A DNA stretch of 64,000 bases. It comes from Bacillota bacterium (GTDB lineage Bacteria; Bacillota; Sulfobacillia; JAJZYS01; JAJYTV01). The translations under genes and the position numbers were made by a program. The DNA lies in assembly GCA_021793645.1 (NCBI GenBank), contig JAJYSJ010000009.1:45083-109082 (forward strand), in the 5' to 3' direction. The notes below the pieces were generated by a model. The model ran no database searches. It saw nothing but the letters and a program-made list of their open reading frames with translations, and was not told where the DNA came from. Shown here in pieces: positions 1 through 7,071 of the stretch (the stretch's first letter is position 1; each line of letters opens with the position of its first letter).

Positions 1-1
1 G

Positions 2-367
2 CCGCTCGCCTGGGGCGCGATCGGCGTGCTGCTCGTCACGGGCGTCTTGAACCTCGTGCTAATGGGAGTGCCGCTCGGGAACCTGTTTTCCGGAGCATTC
101 TACGCAACGCCGTTCGGCATTTGGCTGGGCGTGAAGCTGCTCGCGGTGCTGGCCATGCTGCTCGTCAGCGCCTACCACGATTTCGTCGTTGGCCGGAGGG
201 CGAACGCCGTGCGCCAAGAGATCACGCGGCTTAAGGACGCGGCGCCGGAGAGCACACGCCAAGCGGCGGAACACTACCGCAAGCTGGCCATGCGGCTCGG
301 AATGCTGAACATGGTGCTCGCGATCGTCGTGCTGTTCGCGGCCGCGGGGCTCGTCGCGGCCGGCTAG
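2..367 (+). CDS. CopD-like integral membrane protein (5' end outside window)
   Basis: The reading frame is open to the left edge, so only the C-terminal part (about 121 residues) is present. A GTG at 26 is in frame but unlikely to be the real start. Three hydrophobic segments are visible, and the motif AYHDFVVGRR after the second one, followed by a charged helix and a last membrane span, is typical of the CopD (copper resistance D) and related putative membrane-protein family. A role in copper uptake or in a membrane redox system is family knowledge, not shown by this fragment. The gene ends by a 4-bp overlap with the convergent MFS gene, so no terminator separates them. Confidence 0.6.
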   Translation, partial: PLAWGAIGVLLVTGVLNLVLMGVPLGNLFSGAFYATPFGIWLGVKLLAVLAMLLVSAYHDFVVGRRANAVRQEITRLKDAAPESTRQAAEHYRKLAMRLGMLNMVLAIVVLFAAAGLVAAG

Positions 368-1542
368 GCCTGCAAGAGACTCAGAATCAGGGCTGGCACA
401 AGCGCAATGGCCGCGCCCAGCACGACACCCGGCCAGCGCAGCGACTCCCAAAGAAGGCCGATCAGGCTGCCGCCGAAGCTGGAGCCGACGTAATAGGCGA
501 CAAGATAGGCGGAAGAAGCGCCGGCGCGCTGTGCGCCGGCGCGCGCGCTGACCAGGGTGCTTGCAGCGGCGTGACCGCCGAAGAAGCCGAAGGTGAAGAG
601 CCCAAGGCCGACAAGTTTGACCGCGAGCGGTGCGCCGAGGGTGAGGAGCGCACCCGCGAGCGCCATCAGGACGGATCCGCGCAGGACGGGCGTACGGCCA
701 ACGCGGTCCGCGAGGCGCCCGAGCAGCATCGAACTGACCGAGCCAAGCAGGTAGAAGAGGTAGACGAGACTCGCGAGGCCTGCGGGCAGGAAGTACGGTG
801 GGCCTGCAAGCAGGAAGCCGAGGTAGTTGTATACGGCGACGAACGCGGCCATCAGCAGCCCGCCGATAGCAAAAAGACCAGTGAGTTCCTTGCGCCTGAA
901 GAGCGCGAGATCCCCACGCAACGCATCGCGAACGCGCCGCGCTCCTGCATGGAAGTGACGCGACGGCGGCAGGGCGCGGGCGACAAAGAGGCCGAGCGCC
1001 AGCGAGAGCAGGCCGAGCAGCGCAAGTGCGACCTGCCAGCCGAAGAGCGCGGAGGTAAAACCCACTGCGATCCGGCCGCTCATGCCGCCCAGCGAGTTCC
1101 CTGCGATATAGAGGCCCATCGCGCCGCCCAGCGCGGAGGGAGCGACCTCTTCACCGAGGTAGGTCATCGCTGTCGCCGGGACGCCAGCGAGGGTGAAGCC
1201 CTGGACAAGGCGCAGCGCCGCGAGCGCCGCGAACCCTGGAGCGATGGCGAGAAGCAGGGTGAGCAGCGCAGATGCAATGAGTGCTGCAACGATCGCCTGC
1301 GCACGGCCGTGCCGATCGGCGTAGACGGTCCAGAGAGGGAGTCCTGCGGCAAGGCCGATGGTGCTGAAGGACACCGCAAGGCTTGCCTGCGTCGGCGTTA
1401 GATGGAAGTCCCTCGCGATGAGCGGCAGCAGCGGCTGCGTCGCGTATAGCAGGGCGAACGTGACGATGCCAACGGCGAAGAGCGCGACGCTTACGGCGCG
1501 ATACCCTGGATCGCCGGGACGCAGGCGGGAGTCGTTGACCAT
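364..1542 (-). CDS. MFS transporter, YnfM/AraJ-like exporter
   Basis: 392 residues, normal length for a 12-span major facilitator. The N-terminal half has the conserved cytoplasmic loop between helices 2 and 3 (residues LWTVYADRHGRAQ), and the C-terminal half repeats it (LLGRLADRVGRTP). A long charged loop near residue 205 separates the two halves. This subfamily (YnfM, YgaY, arabinose efflux AraJ) usually exports small organic molecules or drugs; no substrate can be inferred. The ATG lies just before the 630-bp gap that leads to the peptide-transport genes, and the 3' end overlaps the convergent CopD-like gene by 4 bp. Confidence 0.85.
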   Translation of the reverse strand: MVNDSRLRPGDPGYRAVSVALFAVGIVTFALLYATQPLLPLIARDFHLTPTQASLAVSFSTIGLAAGLPLWTVYADRHGRAQAIVAALIASALLTLLLAIAPGFAALAALRLVQGFTLAGVPATAMTYLGEEVAPSALGGAMGLYIAGNSLGGMSGRIAVGFTSALFGWQVALALLGLLSLALGLFVARALPPSRHFHAGARRVRDALRGDLALFRRKELTGLFAIGGLLMAAFVAVYNYLGFLLAGPPYFLPAGLASLVYLFYLLGSVSSMLLGRLADRVGRTPVLRGSVLMALAGALLTLGAPLAVKLVGLGLFTFGFFGGHAAASTLVSARAGAQRAGASSAYLVAYYVGSSFGGSLIGLLWESLRWPGVVLGAAIALVPALILSLLQA

Positions 1543-2174
1543 GGCTACAGCATAGCGCAGGTGCGTTGAAATCCCCGGGCTGACGTGTCAATCGCGAAGA
1601 ACGCACAGCCGCATGCCTGATGTTGCCAAGGCGATCAAAATTCTCATCGGTTTTTCAATAAAGGAAATAGAGTCGCAAAACGACCATGCCAATGGACGAG
1701 CCTGCATGCTAGACTGGCTCCGAAAGCAGCAATCCACGTCAGAGGGGAGAGATGGGGGGAGCACCAAAACCGCCCAGGGACGCAGGAACCTGCGTCGCGG
1801 CACCTTTGTGGCGTCGGATCTCCTCGCTGGGCGGATTTCGCGCAGTTAACTGCGCGCGAGAATGGTTTGCCCATACACTTCTTGTCTTAACAAGGCATTA
1901 ACGTACAAGCGCAACACAGAGGAGTTCAGGAAAGACGCGTAGAATACCAAGTTCGCCTCAAAAGCTGTGTCCCTCAGCGCGGCCACCGGCCCGAATCGCC
2001 AAGGGCGGACTCGGATCGCCGTTGGCGGCAGTGCCGGGAGCAACATGAGGAGAGAGGAATACCTGCGAGGAAGTTCCCATCGCTGACTTGTGGTCTGGGG
2101 GACCAAGGACAGTCGTACGGGCTTCGGAACGGACGTATTCCTCTGGGAGATCTGATTTGTAAGGAGGTTTTTCG
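1543..2174. other. Intergenic leader region, no gene seen
   Basis: This 630-bp gap has no convincing coding region: the 78-codon plus-strand frame at 1613-1849 has no ribosome binding site and random composition. It holds a compact block of potential RNA structure between 1740 and 1860 (listed separately). The last part is the leader of the binding-protein gene, ending in the strong site AAGGAGGT at about 2160. Confidence 0.5.
1742..1856 (+). other. Candidate structured RNA leader with potential pseudoknot
   Basis: CCGCCCAG at 1770-1777 pairs perfectly with CTGGGCGG at 1827-1834. Inside it, GACGCAGG (1779-1786) and CCTGCGTC (1789-1796) form an 8-bp hairpin with an AA loop. GGGGAGA at 1744-1750 can pair with TCTCCTC at 1819-1825 (one G-U), and this helix would cross the first one, giving a pseudoknot or two alternative folds. 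A perfect 18-bp palindrome (CGCGCAGTTAACTGCGCG, 1839-1856) follows at once. I do not recognise a known riboswitch family. It may be a cis-regulator of the peptide importer 320 bp downstream, or only a terminator-rich spacer. Confidence 0.3.
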
Positions 2175-3929
2175 ATGAAGACTGGCCGATGGGCCGCCTT
2201 AGGTGGCCTTATCGGAACGGCGGCGCTCACTCTGGCCGCTTGTGGTGGCGGTACTGCCCCCGCAAGCAGCCAGGCGCCGCTGCAGAAGGCGAGTGAAATG
2301 GTGGCGGCCCTGCCAACGCAGGTCGGCATCACCGACTTCGCACCGATCGCGAACATCAGCGCCTATTCGATCTACAACAGCCAGGTCGAGTACATGATGT
2401 GGGCTCCGGTCGTCATGGTTTCTGGCCAGGACACGATCGACTGGGCAGACTCGCTGGCCTCCAAGATCACCCCCAGCAACAATGACCAGACCTTCACCGT
2501 TACGCTGAAGCCGTGGAAGTGGTCGAACGGCACGCCGATCACGGCGCAGGATGTCGCCTTCACGGCGAACCTGCTGCTGCAGGCTTGCATCGCTTCGAGC
2601 CCCCCGTACTCCTACGGCGGATGTGGTTTCGGCGGCATCCCGCCGATTACCGGCCACCCGGAGCTCAAGAGCGTCACGGCGCAGGGCAACAACACGGTCG
2701 TCTTCACGACGAGCGCGCCTTCGAACCCGACCTGGTTTGAGCTGAACGCGCTCGGCCAGATCCAGCCGATGCCGCAGTCCATCTGGGACAAGGGCAGCGT
2801 CACCGCTGACCTCAACCTGCTCAAGCAGGTCTACAACGACCCGACCAACGCGGTATACAACGTGGTTTCGGGCCCGTACAAGTTCTCTTCGTTCTCGAAC
2901 AACCAGTACTGGAAGTTCGTCCCGAACAAGCAGTACGGCGGCCCGAAGGCTACTGTCAGCGTATCGCTCCAGTACGAGGCGTCCGACTCGGCGGAGTTCG
3001 CTGCGCTGAAGACCGAGAAGATCAACGCGGGCTACTTGACCGCGTCGATGTTCGGCTCGGCCGGCCAGCTGGCGAAGCAGTACAGCCAGTCGAAGACCCT
3101 CGGCTTCTGCTGGTACGGCGTGACCCTGAACTCGGCGAGCGACGCACTTGACGTCGGTCCCGCGTTCCAGGACACCGCGGTCCGGCAGGCGCTGCAGTAC
3201 GGCGTCGACGAAGCCGCCATCGGCAAGGTGCTGGACGGCGTGCTGAACGGCAAGAGCCTCTCCGTGCCGAACTACTCCGCCATCCCGAGCGGCTTCCCGA
3301 GCCTCACGCAGGCTGTGTTCGGCGTCTCGTCGATCCCGGCCCAGTTCCCGTACGACCCGGCGAAGGGCAAGGCACTCCTCTTGTCTGACGGGTACAAGAT
3401 GGTCAACGGAGTCATGACCAAGGGCAACATCAAGTTGCAGTTTCCGGTCAACATCGACTCTGGCTCGACCGAGGATGCCAACGCGGCACTGATCCTCCAG
3501 CAGGACTGGGCACAGATGGGCGTCAAGATCTCCATCAACCCCGAGGCGTTCGACTCGCTGATCGCGATTACGAACACGACCGCGGGCGAGTCGTCGAAGT
3601 GGGCCGTCAACTGGACGGGCGGCTGGTGCTACGAGCCGAACTTCTACCCCACCGGCGGCGGCATGTGGAGCTACTACGACTCCGTCGACAGCTACAACAA
3701 CAAGGACTTCAACAACGCGGTGAACCAGTCGTACGCCCCGGGTACGGCAGCACAGGCGCAGCAGAACATGTACGCCTACGCGCTCGCAACCGCGAAGGAC
3801 CTCCCGATGTTGTGGATGCCGTCGGGCTACGCGCTGAACGAGACCGCACCGTACCTCCACGGCACGAGCCAGTGGTTCAACCCGGTGCAGGCGTTCACGC
3901 AGTGGAACCACCTGACCATCTCCCACTGA
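2175..3929 (+). CDS. Peptide-type ABC transporter substrate-binding lipoprotein (SBP_bac_5 family)
   Basis: 584 residues, the usual size of DppA/OppA-like binding proteins. It begins with a positively charged lipoprotein signal peptide and the lipobox LAAC (Cys24), so it should be anchored to the outside of the cytoplasmic membrane. The body contains the family signature region (CSNGTPITAQDVAFT-like segment near residue 120) and the C-terminal lobe features of cluster C binding proteins. The ATG is preceded by AAGGAGGT at ideal distance. It is followed by a hairpin at 3968-3995 and then two permease genes, so more binding protein than permease may be made. The substrate is probably an oligopeptide, though nickel or sugars are bound by some relatives. 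Confidence 0.9.
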   Translation: MKTGRWAALGGLIGTAALTLAACGGGTAPASSQAPLQKASEMVAALPTQVGITDFAPIANISAYSIYNSQVEYMMWAPVVMVSGQDTIDWADSLASKITPSNNDQTFTVTLKPWKWSNGTPITAQDVAFTANLLLQACIASSPPYSYGGCGFGGIPPITGHPELKSVTAQGNNTVVFTTSAPSNPTWFELNALGQIQPMPQSIWDKGSVTADLNLLKQVYNDPTNAVYNVVSGPYKFSSFSNNQYWKFVPNKQYGGPKATVSVSLQYEASDSAEFAALKTEKINAGYLTASMFGSAGQLAKQYSQSKTLGFCWYGVTLNSASDALDVGPAFQDTAVRQALQYGVDEAAIGKVLDGVLNGKSLSVPNYSAIPSGFPSLTQAVFGVSSIPAQFPYDPAKGKALLLSDGYKMVNGVMTKGNIKLQFPVNIDSGSTEDANAALILQQDWAQMGVKISINPEAFDSLIAITNTTAGESSKWAVNWTGGWCYEPNFYPTGGGMWSYYDSVDSYNNKDFNNAVNQSYAPGTAAQAQQNMYAYALATAKDLPMLWMPSGYALNETAPYLHGTSQWFNPVQAFTQWNHLTISH

Positions 3930-3967
3930 TCGACCGGACTTTTACGAGTCGGTCATAGGGGTCGCGC

Positions 3968-3995
3968 GGCAGGGCCGGGGCAACCCGACCCTGCC
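3968..3995 (+). terminator. Hairpin after the binding-protein gene (attenuator/mRNA stabiliser)
   Basis: A 12-bp stem with one mismatch (GGCAGGGCCGGG / CCCGACCCTGCC) and a GCAA tetraloop lies 38 bp after the stop codon. A T-run follows only weakly (CCTGTTTTGGG). It sits between the binding-protein gene and the permeases, a common position for partial termination or 3'-end protection. Confidence 0.5.
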
Positions 3996-4172
3996 AGCAC
4001 CCTGTTTTGGGAGGATGAAGCCACCAGCTTCCTCTCCTCGCACGACCTTACCCCATGTGACAGCCGTGGCATCTAGTGTGCCGCGGTGCAGGTTTGGGGC
4101 AGGTGCAGCCCGAACGAGCAAGCACGTGCCGCGAAGCTTCGGATTCCGTGACGCGCGTCAGGAGGGTGTCAC

Positions 4173-5075
4173 ATGTCCGCGCAACTCAAACTAGAAGATT
4201 CGGCTGGGGCGGGTCTCGCCAATGCCGAAAAGGGTCTTTCGCGGGAGTGGCGGGCGTTTTGGCGCAATCCGCTGGCGGTTGCCGGCGTCGTCATCCTCGC
4301 GTTCTTGGTTCTGTTCTCATGGGCCGGTCCACTCTTCTACCATGTCAACCCGAAGGCGCTCGACCTTGCGCACATCGTCAGCCCGCCGTTCGCCGGGCAC
4401 ATCCTCGGTACGGACGGCGTCGGGCGCGACCAGCTCGCGCAGCTGATGTGGGGCGGCCAGCTTTCCTTGCTCGTCGGATTCGCGGCGGCGGTGGCTGGCA
4501 TGGCGATCGGCGTCATCTATGGGCTAGTATCTGCGGAGCTGGGCGGCTGGGTCGATACGGTGCTGATGCGCTTTGTCGACGTTACCCTCGCAGTCCCCGG
4601 CATTTACCTCTTGCTTCTGCTGGACTCGATGTTGAGTCCGAATTCCTTTACGATGATCTTCATTATCGCTGTGACGTCCTGGCAGGGGATCGCGCGCATC
4701 GTGCGGGGCGAAGTGCTGAGTCTGCGGACCCGCGACTTCGTCGAGGCGGCACGCGCCGAGGGCGCGAGCTGGGGCAGGGTGATGTTCCGTCACTACCTGC
4801 CGAATACACTCGGGCCGATCATCGTCTACACGACGTTTTCGGTTGGCGGCGCCATTCTGACCGTTGCCGGTCTTTCGTTCCTTGGACTCGGGTTGCCGCC
4901 GAACGACCCGAACTGGGGTACATCGATCGCGAACGCGATGTCCTACACGTTCCAGAACGCCTGGTGGCTCATCTATCCGCCGGGCATCTTGATCGTGCTG
5001 GCTGAACTTGCCGTGAACTTCCTGGGCGACGCGTTCAATGCAGCGTTTGACCCGAGACTGCGGGGTAGCCGCTGA
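4173..5075 (+). CDS. ABC transporter permease, DppC/OppC type
   Basis: 300 residues with six predicted membrane spans. The N-terminal soluble segment contains the OppC-type pattern SREWRAFWRNPLA before the first span. The EAA loop that contacts the ATPase is present near residue 190 (VEAARAEGASWGRVMFRHYLPN, here spanning the A-x-x-x-G core). The ATG at 4173 has GGAGG 8 bp upstream. The gene overlaps the next permease by one base (TGATG), indicating translational coupling. In most dpp/opp operons the B permease comes first; here C precedes B. Confidence 0.9.
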   Translation: MSAQLKLEDSAGAGLANAEKGLSREWRAFWRNPLAVAGVVILAFLVLFSWAGPLFYHVNPKALDLAHIVSPPFAGHILGTDGVGRDQLAQLMWGGQLSLLVGFAAAVAGMAIGVIYGLVSAELGGWVDTVLMRFVDVTLAVPGIYLLLLLDSMLSPNSFTMIFIIAVTSWQGIARIVRGEVLSLRTRDFVEAARAEGASWGRVMFRHYLPNTLGPIIVYTTFSVGGAILTVAGLSFLGLGLPPNDPNWGTSIANAMSYTFQNAWWLIYPPGILIVLAELAVNFLGDAFNAAFDPRLRGSR

Positions 5076-6025
5076 TGCTGAGGTACGCGCTGCGACGTCT
5101 CCTCGAGTCCATCCCGACGATGCTGGGAATCACGATCCTCACCTTCCTGCTTGCGCATCTCGTGCCGGGGAACCCGGCGTTGGCAATGCTCGGTCCGCAC
5201 GCCACGCATCGGGCGATTGCGGTGATCGACCACCAATTCGGCCTGGATAAGCCGCTGCCGGTGCAGTACGTCATCTGGCTCTGGCAGGTGCTGCATGGCA
5301 ACCTCGGCATTTCCTATACGCAGAACCTTCCGGTGACGACGCTGATCTGGCAGGCCCTGCCGCGCACCCTTGCGATCGTCGGCATCGGGACGGTGATCGC
5401 GGACGTCCTATCCGTCATCCAGGGGCTCTACCAGGCGCACCACCAGGGGCGCCCCTCCGACAATATCGTGACGCTGCTCGCCTACTTCTTCTACTCGATG
5501 CCGACCTTCTGGCTCGGGGTGCTGCTGATCATCTGGTTCTCGATCGACCTTCCGATCTTCCCGCCGGGCGGGATCTCGGACCCTGGCCAGACGATGAACT
5601 TCGTCGTTTGGTTCTCCCATATCAGCCTGCCGGTGATCACGCTGGTGATCGTGACAGTGGCGTTCTGGGGACGCTTCATGCGGGCATCCGTGATCGAGTC
5701 GCTGGTGCAGGACTACATCCGCACCGCGCGCGCGAAGGGCCTGCACGAGCGCACCGTGCTGTACCGGCACGCTTTCCGCAACTCGCTGTTGCCGCTGATC
5801 ACGCTCTTCGGGTTCTCGCTGCCGACTCTGTTCGCCGGAGCGCTGTTCATCGAGGAAGTGTTCAACTATCCTGGACTCGGCCTGCTGTTCTGGCATGCCG
5901 CATTGACCAGGGACTACCCGACGGTGTTCGGCATCACGCTGATCATCGGCATCCTGACGATCCTTGGAAACCTGACGGCGGACCTCCTGTACGCCGTCGC
6001 GGATCCGCGCATCCGCTATAACTAG
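5075..6025 (+). CDS. ABC transporter permease, DppB/OppB type
   Basis: 316 residues, starting with the typical DppB N-terminus (LRYALRRLLESIPTM) and having six spans. The EAA loop (RTARAKGLHERTVLYRHAFRN) lies near residue 215. It forms the heteromeric channel with the preceding permease. Its TAG stop codon at 6023-6025 contains the TA dinucleotide that was duplicated by insertion of the IS630-type element, so the coding sequence is intact but anything downstream was separated. No ATP-binding subunit gene is found in the window. Confidence 0.9.
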   Translation: MLRYALRRLLESIPTMLGITILTFLLAHLVPGNPALAMLGPHATHRAIAVIDHQFGLDKPLPVQYVIWLWQVLHGNLGISYTQNLPVTTLIWQALPRTLAIVGIGTVIADVLSVIQGLYQAHHQGRPSDNIVTLLAYFFYSMPTFWLGVLLIIWFSIDLPIFPPGGISDPGQTMNFVVWFSHISLPVITLVIVTVAFWGRFMRASVIESLVQDYIRTARAKGLHERTVLYRHAFRNSLLPLITLFGFSLPTLFAGALFIEEVFNYPGLGLLFWHAALTRDYPTVFGITLIIGILTILGNLTADLLYAVADPRIRYN

Positions 6026-6049
6026 TACAGCGTCTCAGAAGTTCGTTCC
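6023..6049. repeat. Left terminal inverted repeat of the IS630-type element
   Basis: 27 bp beginning with the TA of the target and running to TTCGTTCC at 6049. It is the inverted copy of 6912-6938, 26 of 27 positions matching. Confidence 0.9.
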
Positions 6050-6140
6050 GGCCGATAACGTACCATAACATGCCAGCAAGGAGTTTTTGGGGGTAGTGTT
6101 GAAGCCCTCGTAAAGCGGTCCTTGCGGGGGTGGGACAGGG

Positions 6141-6602
6141 ATGGGAGCGCTGCGCGCACCGTGCGTGACTTTGGCGCTCCCTCGCTGTCCCTTGGCGCTG
6201 AGCACAGAGGATGTCGAACAGCTGCGGCCATTGGTGTTCGGACAGAAAGTCGAGCGGAGGATATGGCTGCGCGCGTCGATCGTCTGGCATCTGGCGCGGG
6301 GCATGCCCCCGCAAGGGGTGGGGGAGCTTCTGGGGGTTCACTTGCGCACTGTGCGCAAGTGGCAGGGGCGATTCGCCGAGCGCGGAGTGGCGGGGCTACA
6401 TGATCTGCACGCCTCCTGGGTCAACCAGGTCGAGAACTTTTTTTCGATCCTCCATCGTCGCTGCCTTCGCCACGGCGACTTCCGCTCCGAGGAAGATCTC
6501 AGAGATCGCCTTCTCGCCTTCATCGCCCGCTGGAACAAAACCGACGGTCACCCGTTCCGCTGGACGTTTCGGGGCTATCCCGTCCAGGAGGTGGCTGTCT
6601 GA
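6141..6602 (+). pseudogene. IS630 family transposase with catalytic core deleted in frame
   Basis: The 153-codon frame starts with the N-terminal helix-turn-helix of IS630 transposases (residues about 20-90, including ASIVWHLARGMPPQGVGELL and VRKWQGRFAERGVAGLHDL). It then jumps directly to the C-terminal end of the DDE domain (HASWVNQVENFFSILHRRCLRHG, then FIARWNKTDGHPFRWTF). About 150-200 residues expected in between, carrying the first two catalytic aspartates, are missing, while the reading frame is kept. The product cannot catalyse transposition but could still bind the element's ends. The stop overlaps the start of the next frame (TGATG). Confidence 0.85.
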
Positions 6603-6910
6603 TGCCGCAGCCCCAATACTCCGAGTTCCTGGTGGTCGCCGCCCAGGACACAGTCGCAAAACTCCTGCGCGAGCGCGGTCTGCACCACCTGAAGGTCACC
6701 AGCCGTGGCCGTCACGTGGTTGTCTACTCCGAAGAGGCCGACGGCGAGAAGGTCTCCCGCATCCGTTTCTGCACCCTCGGCCACGACCAGTTCCGACTCG
6801 ACGTAACTACCCATCCCGGCCGTTGGGAGCAAACACCGTACGAAGGCCCACTGCCCCAACTGTGCGACACTGCCCTAACGGACTTTTCTTGGCTCCTAGC
6901 CGAATTCTGA
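6602..6910 (+). CDS. Hypothetical passenger protein inside the IS630-type element
   Basis: 102 residues, starting at an ATG that overlaps the stop of the transposase frame (TGATG), so it is likely translated by coupling. The protein is soluble and mixed alpha/beta in character, with a central RGRHVVVYSEE strand-like part and a Trp-rich C-terminus. I recognise no family. Because it lies between the terminal repeats, 1 bp short of the right one, it belongs to the element rather than to the host. It could be a small regulatory or anti-host-defence cargo, or simply a residual frame; coding potential looks real because codon third positions are GC-rich as in neighbouring genes. Confidence 0.5.
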   Translation: MPQPQYSEFLVVAAQDTVAKLLRERGLHHLKVTSRGRHVVVYSEEADGEKVSRIRFCTLGHDQFRLDVTTHPGRWEQTPYEGPLPQLCDTALTDFSWLLAEF

Positions 6911-6911
6911 G

Positions 6912-6938
6912 GGAACGAACTTTTGAGACGCTGTACTA
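6912..6938. repeat. Right terminal inverted repeat of the IS630-type element
   Basis: 27 bp starting GGAACGAAC and ending at the TA of the target (6937-6938); inverted copy of 6023-6049 with a single mismatch. Confidence 0.9.
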
Positions 6939-6939
6939 G

Positions 6940-6994
6940 AAGGAACACGAGAAAGGAGAGGCCCCCGAGGGGGCCTCTCCTTTCTCGTGTTCCT
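6940..6994. terminator. Strong bidirectional terminator (26-bp perfect stem)
   Basis: A perfect inverted repeat: AAGGAACACGAGAAAGG... on the left is matched by ...CCTTTCTCGTGTTCCTT on the right, with a 4-base CGAG loop. It directly abuts the IS630-type element. It can end transcripts from the peptide-importer side and from the convergent pyruvate dehydrogenase operon. Confidence 0.85.
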
Positions 6995-7071
6995 TAGCTG
7001 GATGTCGTTGTCGGCCCGAAGGGGTCGGCCGCAGGTAGGGTGGGGCGTCAGTGATCTCCTCTGGCTGCCTG

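Larger units (their letters stand above)
6025..6936. mobile_element. IS630-type insertion element, internally deleted
   Basis: A 912-bp element bounded by near-perfect 25-27 bp terminal inverted repeats: the left end begins GTACAGCGTCTC and the right end finishes GAGACGCTGTAC, with one mismatch over the repeat. CTAG is found at both junctions (6022-6025 and 6936-6939), with TA as the duplicated target, as expected for the IS630/Tc1 superfamily. It holds a shortened transposase frame and a second overlapping frame. The element lies exactly in the stop codon of the upstream permease gene. Confidence 0.9.

Noticed and set aside
1613..1849. 78-codon ORF upstream of the peptide importer
   Set aside because: No ribosome binding site, no family resemblance, and it overlaps the structured leader.
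2199..3926. 575-codon minus-strand open frame opposite the peptide-binding protein
   Set aside because: Low-complexity Arg/Val-rich translation; the plus-strand protein has a signal peptide, lipobox and family features.
6211..6939. 242-codon frame across the IS630-type element
   Set aside because: Runs out of phase through the transposase and passenger frames and has no transposase motif; composition is that of a shadow frame.
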